64,000 bases of DNA from Pachyseris speciosa (taxonomy: Eukaryota; Cnidaria; Anthozoa; Scleractinia; Pachyseridae). Below the pieces are notes generated by a model. It saw only the letters and a program-made list of their open reading frames with translations, was not told the DNA's origin and did not search any database. This document shows positions 10,744 through 22,563 of this stretch, one piece after another (position 1 is the stretch's first letter; each line of letters starts with the position of its first letter). Location of the stretch: assembly GCA_016490735.1 (NCBI GenBank), contig JAEMWC010000975.1, positions 1 to 64,000 on the forward strand, read 5' to 3'. The translations under genes were made by a program, and so were the position numbers.

Positions 10744-13700
10744 AAGTATGCATGAAATGGCGTACGGTCACGTTTTTCGTGGCTGGTCCATACTGCTCGT
10801 TTGGTGGGGTTGTTTGGCTATTCTGTATTCTGATAACTCGAAAAGCAATCCTTGGAATGATCGTGTAGGTTTTGTGAAGGATAACTATTGGATATCTGTG
10901 GCTGGTCCTGGAGTTGTACCATCAACTATCCAGTTTCGACAGCAACGTCGAAAGCAGGGAGGACGTTTTTACCTTCATACACGGGTATCATACGACGTGA
11001 AGGGCACGAGTACGTTTCATGTGAGGCGGTTGCCGCTTTGCGGGGATGTTGCTATCAATCCTGGGCCTCCAAAGCCTAAAGCTCCCAAATTTTTTTGTCA
11101 AGAGTGCAGCAAAACAATACGAAGGAATCAGGACGCCATCTTGTGTGCTGAATGCAGTGGTTGGTCTCACGCAAAGTGTTAATTTGTACATGTCCAAAGC
11201 TAGTTTTCAGGACTATTCATATAACCAAGCATCCAACTGGACTTGCGGGCTGTGTTCTTTGCCAAAGCTAACCGCCGAGTGTTATCAGCACCGTTCTTAC
11301 TCTGATTCCGACTCTTTTGACTCGGACATCCAAAACGAGACGTGGAACGAGTTTGATACCGTGTTGCAGCAACATCGTGCCAATGTCAAGATTGGACATA
11401 TTAACGCAAACTCCATAGCTGGTTTTAGGTTCCATGAGATTAAAACATGGCTCTTGGATGGTCGATTTGACATTTTGGTGGTCTCTGAAACAAAGATCGA
11501 TTCGACATTCTCTGACTCCCAATTTCACATCTCTGGGTTTAGAATGTGCCGAGCGGACAGGACCAAAGGCGGCGGTGGTCTAATGGTTTTCATACGAAGT
11601 GATTTTTGCTTTAAAGTCGTCAAGGACCTCCCAAATCTAGCACTTACTGAACGAGCGGGATACAAGACTGAATCTTTAGTGTTTAAAGTTATGATCGGCA
11701 AGACTTGGGAGACTTTTGTGGGTATTTATCGACCTCCTACATCCATCAAAGTTCCCAAGACCGTGTGGACGTATGAGCTAGTATCTCTACTAGAGGCAGT
11801 TACTTCTCTACCTGGCAACTATTTCTTGCTTGGTGATTTTAACGCGGACCTGATCGCACCGGATAAGCCACCAAAGGATGGGCGATCTTTATTGGATTTG
11901 CTTGACATTTATAATCTACACAATCTGATAAGCTCTCCGACTAGAATAACAAAAACATCAACTACTTTGCTTGATCTGGTCATAACGAACAACAAAACCA
12001 GGGTCTTGACTTCTGGAGTTGTCCATGTTCAGCTAAGCGATCATTCACTGGTGTATGCATTCTTGAAAAAAACTGCGCCTAAAATGAGGTCAAGAAAACT
12101 CTGTTTCCGTAGCCTGAAACATTTCGATCGTGATTTATTTTTGGCTGATTTGCATACTGTTCCTTTTAATGTTATGGATGTCTTTGAAGATGTAGATGAC
12201 AAGCTGTTTGTGTTTGAGACTCTATTCACAGAGGTGATTGATGATCACGCCCCATTAAAGCAATTTCATGTGCGTGGCAATCAGGTCCCTTACATGACAG
12301 AAGAATGGCGAAAAGCGATACGCTATAGAAACAGGCTTTGGAGAAAGTTTACGGAAGACAGAACTGACAGTAATTATCAGTTGTACAAAGCACAAAGAAA
12401 TAAGTGCACGTCTTTAAGACGAAATGCAATTAAGGGCTTTTTTTGTAAAAAGGCGACGCAGTCAGAAAACCCAAGGGAGTTTTGGGAGGCATACCGGCCT
12501 TTCTTGCATTCAAAAAATTCTAAACAAGCAAATGATATCATTCTCCAGGAGAATGACACTGTATTTACAGACAAAAAACAAATAGCAGAATTATTTAATG
12601 AGCACTTTGTGCACATTGCGGACGGTGTCGGAGAAATAACCGATCATTATTATGGAGAGGGTTTTCACGACCACCCAAGCATTAAGGTTATTCAAGCGAA
12701 CAAGGGTATAAAAGGCGAAGACGATTGCTTTAGCTTTCAACTCACAAACGCCACGCAAATAGAAGAGTTGTTGTCTAATGTAAACACTAGAAAGGCTTGC
12801 GGGCATGACATGTTGCCCCCGTGCCTTATAAAGGAGTCCTCGCGTGTCATCGCTGGTCCTATCGCGAAAATTCTGAACACTTCTATTGCACACAGTCGAT
12901 ACCCATCCCGCTGGAAAATGGGGCAAGTTACACCTCTGTTCAAGAGGGATGAGGAATTAGATAAACGAAACTACAGGCCTGTTACTGTTCTACCCTGCTT
13001 GAACAATATTTTTGAAAGACTGCTCTCGGTTCAAATACAGGATTTCTACCAAGGTCTATTGTCGGACTTCATTTCAGCTTATAGGCGACGACACAGTTGC
13101 GAGACCGCGCTTATCAAGCTTACGGAAGACTGGCGCGCATGCCGTGATAGGAAGGAACTAGTGGCTGTCGTATCTATGGATCTGTCGAAAGCTTTTGATA
13201 CGATTCCACATTCTCTTCTACTTGCGAAATTGAGAGCTTACGGTCTTAGTAACTGCGCCTGCGCTTTGTTTTCAAACTACCTGAGCGGCAGGACACAAAG
13301 GGTAAAAGTTGGAGATTCTTTCTCAGGATGGCAAACAGTCACCAGAGGAGTTCCACAAGGAAGTGTGCTCGGGCCGATGTTATTTAACATATTTCTGAAT
13401 GATCTATTCTATCATATAAAAGATGTTAATCTTCACGCCTACGCTGATGACGAACAGCTTTATGACTCGGATGTGGATCCCAGAGCCCTTGAACAGCGGA
13501 TACTTCATCAGGTCCAAATTGCGAATCAATGGTACACGGAAAACGGCATGATCGTGAACCCCGACAAACACCATGTTATGGTTTTAGGGACCACTGACCA
13601 CAAATTCTCTTTTCCTGTCGAGGAATCCCTGGACTTGCTTGGAATGACTATTGATAATCAGTTAAACTTCAATGAACATGTATCTTCAGTATGTAAAAAA

Positions 13701-14424
13701 GTCAACAGTCAATTGAATGTCATGATTAGATTTCGTAACCTCATTTGTACCGCTACCAAGTTAAAGTTGTATAATGCTTTCATTTTGCCTCACTTTCTAT
13801 ACTGCTCTACGGTCTGGCATTTTTGTAGTGCTAGAAACTGTGATAAATTAGAATCTCTTAATAAGCGCGCCCTACGTATTGTTTTTAATGATAAAGTTTC
13901 GACTTACAAGCAGCTACTACATAAATCAGAAGGAGCAACTCTGTACAACCGAAGGATACAAAATATGTTAATTACTATCTACAAATGCTTGAATTATGAC
14001 AGTTTTCCTAAATATCTTAAAGACATGTTTACCTTGCGTGAGTCTGAATACTCTTTTAGAAGAACGAATATTTTATCACTATGTAAACCCGTTACTACTA
14101 CTTATGGCCTTAACTCTTTTCGTCACTTTGCATCTAAGAACTGGAACTCCCTACCTAATAATGTAAGATCTGAGTCTACTTTATCTGGTTTTAGAAGACT
14201 TCTGGAAGCAATCTCCTTTTAGACTGAACGGTATACGTAACACTTTTTTTATGCATGTAAAAAGATTTTTATATATGCAATACATTTATTTTATGTATGT
14301 ATATAGAATTTTATGCATGTAAATAGATTTTCTCTTCTTTTGTTCTCGAAGATATTAGCCTTTCAGGCTACTCTGCAATTCGAGGTTAAATAAAGTTCAT
14401 GTATGTATGTATGCATGTATGTTT
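10744..14424 (+). mobile_element. near-complete PHD/endonuclease/RT non-LTR retrotransposon
   Basis: A 3.7-kb plus-strand insertion. Copy 2 has the empty site, where 'gtgtggtatgtta' runs straight into 'gccggtgttt' (about 45926). The 3' end is AAATAAAG followed by an ATGT-type tail. TATGTT next to each end may be the target duplication but overlaps the tail. Order: short leader with PHD finger, endonuclease, RT, 3' UTR. Only one frame break is visible, so this is a young copy. Tetranucleotide tails and the domain order fit the CR1/L2 group; the clade assignment is an inference. Confidence 0.9.
10748..14222 (+). pseudogene. retrotransposon polyprotein: PHD finger, AP-endonuclease, reverse transcriptase (one frameshift)
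   Basis: The frame opens at 10748 (MHEMAYGHVF) and reads through GDVAINPGPPKP into the first part of a PHD finger (CQEC, CAEC, WSHAKC), then meets TAA at 11180-11182. The rest of the finger (WTCGLC) and everything after it lie in another frame, open from 11046 to 14222. A single extra base or a 2-base loss near 11180 explains this. The endonuclease shows ILVVSETKID, GDFNADL and SDHSLV. The RT shows SKAFDTIPH, GVPQGSVLGP and the catalytic YADD, with a full C-terminal region (NSLPNNVRSE). It would nick target DNA and reverse-transcribe its own RNA. The break may be a true mutation, a programmed shift or a sequencing error. Confidence 0.85.
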
Positions 14425-14466
14425 GCCGGTGTTTAGTGGTTCTGGATTCGCGGGCCTGAAAAGCGT
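14425..14466. other. 42 bp of original target between two insertions
   Basis: This piece (gccggtgtttag to gaaaagcgt) is continuous with both flanks in copy 2 at 45927-45968. It marks the gap between the two retrotransposon insertions and proves they were separate events in neighbouring sites. Confidence 0.9.
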
Positions 14467-14537
14467 AGGTATGTATGTATGTATGTATGTATGTATGTAT
14501 GTATGTATGTATGTATGTATGTATGTATGTATGTATG

Positions 14538-14568
<31 letters not shown>
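14467..14568. repeat. (TATG)n microsatellite, tail of the retrotransposon
   Basis: About 24 copies of TATG directly follow the empty-site boundary at the 3' end of the minus-strand element. CR1/L2-type elements often end in short tandem repeats, so this is read as the element's tail, perhaps lengthened by slippage. Confidence 0.9.
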
Positions 14569-14643
14569 GACTTTATTTAAACACGGAAAATCATCAGTTA
14601 AGTATTACAAGTTAAAAACTAAGACTATTTACAACTAACTGCT

Positions 14644-17575
14644 TTACATGATTGCCGTGTGGGAATCCGATATGTTGGATACCTTCTTCAGATTTCGCTT
14701 AAATTGATCAACAGATCCGACATTTTTTAAGCTATCGGGCAAGTTATTCCATAACTTGGCCCCGCTATAGGAGAAGCTACGTTTTAAATAATTGGTTCTT
14801 GGTTTCGGCAATGCCAGTTTTCCCTCAGAGTTTCTCAGGTTGTAATTAGAGTAGCTCTGAGCAAAAATACGTTGGAGATATTCCGGGGTAAGACCATTCA
14901 TTGTTTTATACATCATTAAGGCTTTCTGTTTCTTTCGTCTTATTGATAGCCTCTCCCAGTTAAGAGTGGATAGGAGGTGGTCCGAGTTCGTATCAAAGGG
15001 CAATTTTGTAATTATTCTAGCTGCTCGATTCTGCAATTTTTGGAGCTTATCACTCAAGTAGCCACTAAGACAGTCCCAAACCGGGCTGCATTAATCAAAG
15101 TTTGGCAAAATTAGCGCGTTATAAATTTGAATGGCAGTTTCCTTCGGAATAAAGGGTCGCACCCGTTTGAGGGCACCTATAGCTGAGGATACTTTCTTGC
15201 TTATTTCTTCAACGTGTTTGCGCCAAGTAAGATGAGCATCGATGGTAACACCCAGGGATTTGGTATGTCCAACTCTCTCGATGATTTGATCGTCAATTCT
15301 TATTTCGAAGTCTTCATTTTGGACAGATAATCTCTGCCTTGACCCAATTAACATTAACTCTGTTTTGGCAACGTTTAAACTAAGCTTGTTGGCTTTAAGC
15401 CAGCAGCTTAGGTTACTTAGTTCAGGGGTTAAGGCTTGTTTGAGATCCGTTAACGTTTTAGCCGATAGTGTAATGTTTGTGTCATCAGCAAACATCCTTG
15501 GCGCAGCGGCCGGCAGGCAGTTGGGGAGATCATTAATATAAATTAGGAAAAGCAAAGGACCCAATATACTGCCCTGTGGAACGCCGCACTTGAGATCGCG
15601 AGCAGTTGATAGTTTGCCGTTGACATTACATCTTTGGGTTCGGCCACTTAAATACGACAAGAACCACCTAATAGCTGCCTGGTCAACACCCATGTATGAC
15701 ATTTTACGCAAGATAATCTCGTGATCAATGGTGTCGAATGCCTTAGTAAGGTCGATGAAAACGACGCCATTTAGTAGCCCATTGTCGATGTCAACTGACC
15801 AATCATTTGTCGCCTCAAGCAAAGCCGTAAGAGTACTATGAAGGGAGCGGAACCCTGATTGGCAACTTGATAGTAATTTGTTATCATTTAAATAATGGTA
15901 GAGTTGGTTGTAAACAATTTGTTCAAAAACTTTAGAAACTATCGGAAGAACAGAAATAGGCCTATAATTATTAGGATCCGATTTAAGACCCTTTTTAAAA
16001 ATTGGAGTTACTTTGGCCGATTTCCATTCGTTTGGATATATCCCAGTGAGAATAGAACTAGAAAAGATAGCGGTAAGCGAAGGTGCGATAATACCAGCAG
16101 CCATCTTCAACAGCTTGCTCGGAATCTTGTCAAGACCAGTGGCTTTTTTGTCATCAATTTTCTTTAAAAGACTTAATATCAATACTAGGAATTTGCAAAG
16201 AAAACGATTTATCAGTAGTTTCCAGATAGAATTCAGGATTTACTTCTACGGGAGGAATATCTTCTGCTAATACTTGCGCAATATTAGTGAAGTGTTCGTT
16301 AATAGTTTCGGCAATGTCTTCCGGATTACTAACTACTGTATTATCAGCTTTGATTTCCAAGATATTGGACATCTTACCACTGTTACGGGAGGTTATCTCG
16401 TTAATTATGTTCCATGTTTTTCGCAAATTTCCTTTATTAGCTTCCAGGTTGTCAGCAACATAGAGTTTCTTTGCAAGTTTAATAGCGTTATTTGCCCGGT
16501 TTCTAGCATGCTTGTATTGATTCCATGAGGCTGAATTATTGGAAGAGATTGCCTTCTTTTTAAGGAAATCCCTTCTTCTGGTTTTGCTCAGGACATCACC
16601 AGTAATCCATGGACATCGCTTTTTACGGACTCTTTTCAATTTCAGTGGTGCGTGTTTGTCAACACAGGTGAGAAACATTTTTTTCCATTCACGCCACATG
16701 TCATTTGGATCAGAATACAAATCGACATTGCCCCATGGCATTTGATTGAGATCACTTAAGAACTTATAACTGTCAAAGTGCTTAAACTGCCTTGTCTCGA
16801 TCATACGAGGACCATTACGGTCATAGTGGGCCTTATGTGTCAAGAAAACAAGAGAATGATCACTTATACCAAGGTGGATGACACCCGATTTTGAAACCTT
16901 TTCTGGGGAGTTTGTTATGCATAAATCAATTAGAGTATTAGAAACTGAAGTGACACGTGTTGGTTCCCTAATTAACTGAGTGAGACCATATATGTCAAAA
17001 ATATTAATCAGAAAAGAAGAAATATATGCATTTGCTTCAGGCAACAAATTGCAGTTGACATCACCAAGTATATACAATTCTTTGTTTTCGGCGTCAATTT
17101 TAGCGATTACTTTTTCGAACTCATTAAAAAGATTAGGTGAAGAGCTTGGGGGTCGATACCAGGTACCGACTAGGAATGGTGTACTCCGTGGCTTACTGAT
17201 TTCGACAAATAGACACTCCAACTCGTCGTTATTTAAATCGTCACGTATTCGGTAGTTTAAATTCGTGCGCAAATAGATACAAACACCACCTCCATTCCTT
17301 CCGTTAACTTTACGATCTTTCCTAACCAGTTCAAAGCCAGGCAAGTAGACTTCGTAACCATGCACTGTAGAGTCTAATTTAGACTCGTTGATTACTAAAA
17401 TATCTACTCTAGAAGAGGACATAAAAACTCTAAGATCGTCAATGTGGGACAGTAGACTATTTATGTTTAGAGACGCACAGACTAACCCTCGACCAAAGAT
17501 ACTAGAATGGTTTGACTTACCGCGGTCGTTACAATTGCTGGCATCAGCTGGATCGGATTCCCAGACGGCACTGTC
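14644..17575 (-). pseudogene. ORF2: endonuclease and reverse transcriptase, broken twice
   Basis: The endonuclease part is open from 17575 to 16154: SLNINSLLSHIDDL, ILVINESKLDST, GDVNCNLLP and SDHSLVFLTH are its conserved motifs. Near 16185 the frame shifts by one or two bases into the RT frame (16182-15091), which has YRPISVLP, TKAFDTIDHEI, GVPQGSILGPLLF and the catalytic FADD. At about 15091 a TAA replaces the expected Tyr codon after ILPNFD; the same frame then runs on through the thumb region to a stop at 14644 (LWNNLPDSLKN). There is no Met between the ORF1 stop and the first endonuclease motif; the first Met is at 17422, too late for an intact domain. Confidence 0.85.
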
Positions 17576-18595
17576 CTAATCTACACGTAAATGATTAATA
17601 AAATTCTGAGCGAGACGCGAGGTTCCACCCTTGTTTAAGTGGAGACCACTCCGATTAAGGTGGTCAGTCGCAGAAATGTTTGAGTGATCAATATAACCCC
17701 AGGACCTTTGCTTACAAAACTGCTTAAGAACTTTATTCACATCAGGAACTTTACCGGCCAAAGATTCATCGTCTGATCTACTGATGAGACTGGATATTGT
17801 AATCATGGCTGAAGATTCCGAACTAACTGATTCGGCTAGGTCAATCAATTCTTCAGCACATTCACGAGGGGAGTTGGTAGATCTTAAATTATTGGTCCCA
17901 ACATGGATAATTATCTCGTCCGGGTTTCTGCGTAGAAGTGGCTTAATGTGATCCTTCATGTCTCGTGTTGTGCATCCCGGGAATGTGGCTATCTTGACTT
18001 GGGAGTTTCTGGACATTTTGTGGCCTCGAAGATATTTAAGTGTAGAATCTCCTGCTATGATGACCTTCTTCCGGCGGTCGGGCTGTAGTCGGTCGTGATC
18101 GTCTGACAATTCGGTTGAAACGGTCTCGATAGTTTTCTCCGTTCTAACCTCCGAGGAAGACGAAGATGTACCTTGGCCATCGTCACCACTGTTTACCTTT
18201 TGATTGACTACATTTCTCACTTCCACTTGTTCGTTAATTCGAAGGGGCTCAAAACTGTTTCGGGTTTCGGTGATACTAGTGTGCACTGGCTTCTGGCTAC
18301 GTTTGGCATTTCCATTGTTGCCTCGCGACTTATCTACATGGACCCAACATTCGCTTGACCTTGGTTGATTGCTTTCAACTTGACTCTTTTCTTGCATAAT
18401 GATGGTTAATGCAAGCCTAAGGGAATCATTCTCTTGTTTTAATGACAAAACGCGGCTCTCAAAGGTCAAACATTTTTCTTCCAACTCTCTGATTGCATTG
18501 TCTTTTTTGGAAACAGAGGATAATAACGTTTCGCACCTTTTCTTGTAATCAAGGAGTTCGGTACAAGAAGCATTTTCGTCTTGATTTTTGGCCAT
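17576..18595 (-). CDS. ORF1: coiled coil plus SGNH/GDSL esterase-like domain
   Basis: 339 codons. The N-terminal third is a predicted coiled coil (RELEEKCLTFESRVLSLKQE), the middle is low-complexity and charged, and the C-terminal half matches an SGNH hydrolase: GDST (nucleophile Ser) near residue 190, HVGTNN for the Gly/Asn block, and a late D-x-x-x-x-x-x-H pattern (DHLNRSGLHLN). ORF1 proteins with an esterase-like domain are known from CR1/L2 elements, where ORF1 forms the RNA-protein particle. The stop is TAG, and ORF2 follows in the same frame with no start codon nearby. The start Met at 18595 (MAKNQDENAS) is the first in frame. Confidence 0.75.
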   Translation of the reverse strand: MAKNQDENASCTELLDYKKRCETLLSSVSKKDNAIRELEEKCLTFESRVLSLKQENDSLRLALTIIMQEKSQVESNQPRSSECWVHVDKSRGNNGNAKRSQKPVHTSITETRNSFEPLRINEQVEVRNVVNQKVNSGDDGQGTSSSSSEVRTEKTIETVSTELSDDHDRLQPDRRKKVIIAGDSTLKYLRGHKMSRNSQVKIATFPGCTTRDMKDHIKPLLRRNPDEIIIHVGTNNLRSTNSPRECAEELIDLAESVSSESSAMITISSLISRSDDESLAGKVPDVNKVLKQFCKQRSWGYIDHSNISATDHLNRSGLHLNKGGTSRLAQNFINHLRVD

Positions 18596-19446
18596 TACCA
18601 GAAATTCTAGTCATTTCGTTCACGCAATACTATTTAGCCTGCGGTTATCGTAAATCTACAGATCATGCTCAGTGGTATCAAATTGCCAATAGCGTAACGC
18701 AAATTGATGCAAGTTATAACGCAATTATCGGAGAGATACGAGGGAGAGGACTGTTTGGGTCTCAAATAGCATATGATTTGAAGGTCTTCAACCGGTTTAA
18801 AGCTCGAAGAAAAATATAAAGCAAGAGAAAAGCTACTTCTGGTAGAGATACTTAAAAGCAAGGAGAAATCGCCGACAGAGAGCTTGTACAGATGGCCTAC
18901 ACAAGCGACAAATAATTTTTAAAATAAAATAAGTTTTTTTGCTAGTAGCCTGTTGTACTTATGGAAAGCGGACTTGCAAAGAAAATCGCCTGGTTACATT
19001 TACAAAATGGCCACCACAACAACAACTAAGGAAAGAGACGATATGGCCGAACTTGTTCCTTTTTATTCGCATTGTTATGACGAGTACCTCCTTCACAGCG
19101 CCGCGATAAAATACCCTTTGAAAGCGGATGATTTGTCCGAACTTTCCTATCGATAAATGGGATATTTTGGCTGGTTTATAAAGGTTTGTCTTCATTTGAA
19201 GCAGCCGAGAGCGGTGGAAGATGAATTCAAGCAAAGTGTTAGCACCAAATCAGAGCTTTTCGCGAGGAACATTTACAGAAATTTAAGACGACATGAGAGA
19301 TTTGGGGTCTCTTTAAGGGTAATTTTTGTTTCTTAATTTGTCCGAACTTTTCATTCGAAAACCGCGTTACCAAAATCATTTTTATGCATTCAAATAAGTT
19401 CTCTATCTTCTAGGAGCGGGGGAAGATGATCATCTTCACTTACTGC
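18596..19446. other. unassigned spacer inside the 5.7-kb insertion
   Basis: Part of sequence missing from copy 2. On the plus strand, 18953-19156 reads MATTTTTKERDDM and onward to TAA, and the same frame continues as MGYFGWFIKV to about 19319, ending before a possible donor GTAATT. This looks weakly protein-like but is unrecognised. It may be 5' UTR or a fragment of another element. Confidence 0.3.
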
Positions 19447-20160
19447 TCAGGTATTTGGAAATTTGTTTTTCACGCCATACAATCCTTTGTAATTTTCGTC
19501 CGCCATTTTGAAAAGCCGTTCCGCATGAAATACGATCGATGACTCTAATTTCTGGTAATGATTTATAATGGACAAAAGCTTTGTATTTTCTTCGACTTGT
19601 TTCTGAAGTATCAATAAATCAAGTTTTAAGCCCTCAATGTCGGTCACAATTGCTGGACATGATCGCTCTTGAGTGCAATTTGACGGACTCCCGTCGTCGA
19701 TCAATATTCGACTATTACGCTGAATACTGCTGTCTTCCTCTGATAGTGATGGTTGCGTTGTTTGTTCGGTTGATACCAAAGGTTCGTGGTCTTGCAAATC
19801 CGTTGGCACTCCCGGCTTCATTCGTACTAATTCCACTAACTCATCTTTTAAAGCAGGGCCATCACGACCCTGAAAGTTCAGAGTTCGTTGTTTCTTGTTG
19901 TACCAGTTAATAATTAAAGTACCGTTGGAACTTTTGAATTGCTTCGTATTTCCACCAGGCGTCAGCCATTTCCCTTGCTGTTTTAGAACATCTGCCACGA
20001 AATTCTTGAGCGATTCGAGGTCGTTTGACCACATTAACTTGTCGCCATTAAGATGAAGGTATTCCAGTTCACAGACCTCAGGGTTTAGCGAACAAGACTC
20101 GGTTTTAGGGAGTGAATCATGATCATCATCAGAACTACAAACTGACCGTCCGTCCGCCAT
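19447..20160 (-). CDS. 237-aa ORF at the 5' end of the insertion, function unknown
   Basis: The frame starts with ATG at 20160 (MADGRSVCSSDDD) and ends at 19447. Features: an acidic N-terminus, then a conserved-looking core with KLMWSNDLESLKNFVADVL, KWLTPGGNTKQF and LNFQGRDGPAL, then a helical region with Leu/Glu repeats. The Trp/Gly/Phe-rich core resembles segments I associate with RT-linked proteins in cnidarian genomes, but that is memory, not a search. Its 5' end lies within 20 bp of the insertion edge, which supports its being the first ORF of the element. Confidence 0.45.
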   Translation of the reverse strand: MADGRSVCSSDDDHDSLPKTESCSLNPEVCELEYLHLNGDKLMWSNDLESLKNFVADVLKQQGKWLTPGGNTKQFKSSNGTLIINWYNKKQRTLNFQGRDGPALKDELVELVRMKPGVPTDLQDHEPLVSTEQTTQPSLSEEDSSIQRNSRILIDDGSPSNCTQERSCPAIVTDIEGLKLDLLILQKQVEENTKLLSIINHYQKLESSIVFHAERLFKMADENYKGLYGVKNKFPNT

Positions 20161-20179
20161 GCTTACTACTCGATATCCC

Positions 20180-20999
20180 ACACAAAGATCGTGCCGTGCT
20201 TTTCACTGATAGCTTCTGATGAGCATCATTAAGCGTGACGGTAGCTAAGAGTCCACTTTCTCAAAGAACCGAGCAAGGTGATGTACTTTGTTGTTGAATT
20301 TGGCTTGTCACTCGACGAACTGGGAATTTGGCCGGTCGAACACTTAGTACCTTTGGGACTCGGCTATTGATGAATTTCTCGACCTACCGCCACATATTTT
20401 GGAATTTCTGAGTACTGAAGATGACCACAAGCAGGAACTTTTGGCAGTAGGTCGGAGTGGCTGTAGACTTAGTTTACATGTGAAAGAATTGGGAGAAGGA
20501 ACGGGTGCTGTCAAAAATTCTCGTCATTTCCCAGCATGCAATGTGGTCTAGATGTTGAAAATGGCGGAAAGGCCCGAATGCACTGGAACAAAAGGCTGTA
20601 TCTACGCTCGGGAGAAGAATATGAACAAAAAAAAGTCATTTCTAAGCTAGAAAAAGGACTGAATTTCGTTATGATGGTTGAAGTTTGGTTTTACGGCGAT
20701 GATTTCCTTAAAAAACATGAAGGCAAAAAGGGGCATTTTTGTGGTTTCTCTTTGACGTTAAAAACGGTCAGTTTCGTTCTTGTCCAAACTCAAAAGGCCA
20801 TATTTGGTAAAAATCGCTACGTTTCTTGCGTTTATTGGATATCCAAATTTAAAGGACATTCCATTTCGCGCTCACAACTAAAAGTTAAGGCAATATTCGT
20901 GCGATTGAGAAAGTTGCAATGTTTTGAAGCATGGGAGTTTTTTACGGCCGGTTTTGGCCGGCACGGGTGCCAATTAGTTAAGTTAAAAATTAAATTACT
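20180..20999. other. unassigned sequence right of the insertion
   Basis: Positions 20180-20220 match copy 2 (to 46011); after 'agcttctgat' the two copies diverge, marking either the right edge of the duplication or another rearrangement. A plus-strand frame of 160 codons at 20536-21018 is Lys-rich and unrecognised; I do not call it a gene. Confidence 0.4.
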
Positions 21000-21345
21000 T
21001 ATTACACTTGTGAGATAATAAAAAAATTACAAAATAGAATACAGCTAAAAATTTAAATAAAGGAAAAGTTAAAATTTTTAACAATCTAAATCTAGATATG
21101 CACAACTGAAAACTAAGCTAAGAGTTCTTGACTAAAAAATACTTTTTAACAGAAGATTTAAAAGAGCCAATGGAGTCTTTCTTGCGAATGTCTAAAGGGA
21201 TGCTGTTCCACAGTTTTGCTCCATTGGCTTGGAAAGTTCGCCCCCCTTCCGTAACTCTGTTATAAGATGGGCACACTAATTATATTTTCCATAACGACTG
21301 GTTTTAGAATAGGCGAATGCAAGATTGTTTTTTGAACGCCGGAGA
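21000..21345 (-). pseudogene. non-LTR retrotransposon 3' remnant (RT C-terminus)
   Basis: On the minus strand the sequence reads RTFQANGAKLWNSIPLDIRK and continues to KKYFLVKNS and a stop at about 21130. This matches the C-terminal tail of CR1/L2-type RTs, as in the two larger elements here. The part 5' of it (about 21345-21245) is less clear but in keeping. The rest of the element is absent. Confidence 0.7.
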
Positions 21346-21361
21346 GTAAGGAATTTCTTCT

Positions 21362-22531
21362 CTACCTAAAGTCGATCCACAACAGACCAGCAGTTATGAT
21401 ACCAAGCCAGCCTTGTGCTTTAAACCCCTTCTCACACATGATGGGCACTATGGATTTAGACTGGCCATCTGCGTAGTTGAGTTCCTTTTTGCAGTTCTTT
21501 GAGCTCTAAAAAGAAATGGTACACACCAGTCAACTCGGTTCGTATCGTGGGCCATTTGAGACGCTTGCATAGGCTAACTCACAAAACATGTTTAAATGCC
21601 CCACTGTTTGTAAGAGGAGGGAAGCCTCAACCCCCCACCTTTCCGTTCGTTTCTAGCCTCATTAAAAGCGGCCATAAAATTGTATAAAACATGTAGCCTG
21701 GTACCAGTGCCAACTCCCTTTGTCTCATAGACTAGCTCAATCTTCAAGTTCTTGTACATTACACTGACAAGCATGCACGAAGTGTGTATATAAACCTTGT
21801 TGTTAACAGTACGTTGCTGTTAGACTGAAAAAGTTACCAGGAACCTTTGTATATAAAAAAATTATGCAGTGCATACTAAGCCTTATCCAAGCGCTGAAGT
21901 GGCGTTTTTTGTGTCCCTCGAGCATTTTAACGGAAACGTGGAGCACTGAGTTGGAGCATTCTAGTGGGGAAACCGGCGAAAGTCCCTTCGCAGGCTAAAT
22001 TTTGATTAGTGCGCAACTCCCCATTGCCAACTACCCACTGGCAACTCCCCACTGGCACGCGCAGATTAACGAATAAATGGTAACTCAACCTGAGAGCCGG
22101 CAGAAGAAATTAATCACCATGGACAGTGAATATATAAAGGGAAGTAACACAAATCAAGGTAAATTACAAAATAATCACCAGTCATAAAACAGCAAATGAC
22201 TGCAGCATGTTCCACTCCATAAGCCATACTAAATACAAGGAAAACACGTGATCAGACCTGGACCAGCGACGAGCTCAATTCTGTACATGTTAAGTAATTT
22301 TGGGTGTCGAAGTCTTTTCTATCTGGTTAATAGAGACATATTGTTATTCTTATTCTTCTTATTGTTATTATTACCTACACTTTTCTACACATTTCCTTTC
22401 CATTAGTCCGACTTCACAATCTAAGCAGTAGAACAGTGGCATTGCACATTTAACCAAACCTTAAATTGTTAACTGGACAGGTAACATGCCGAGACACTGA
22501 ATAATGATGATGATGATTACGACGGTATTGG

Positions 22532-22563
<32 letters not shown>

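Larger units (their letters stand above)
14467..20179 (-). mobile_element. 5.7-kb minus-strand insertion: non-LTR retrotransposon with SGNH ORF1
   Basis: Absent from copy 2, where 'gaaaagcgt' joins 'gcacacaaagatcg' (about 45968). The 3' end is at the left with a long TATG/CATA tail. From 5' to 3' on the minus strand: a 237-codon ORF (20160-19447), an 850-bp spacer, ORF1 (18595-17576) and ORF2 (17575-14644). No clear target duplication is seen. The part 5' of ORF1 may be a long 5' region of the same element or remains of a second element; I cannot separate them. ORF2 has a frameshift and a nonsense codon, so this copy is dead. Confidence 0.8.

Noticed and set aside
14399..14638. Met-Tyr-Val-Cys repeat protein
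   Set aside because: Translation of the TATG microsatellite tail.
20536..21018. 160-codon plus-strand ORF
   Set aside because: Unusual Lys-rich composition, no motif, no splice context, and it runs into a retrotransposon remnant on the other strand.
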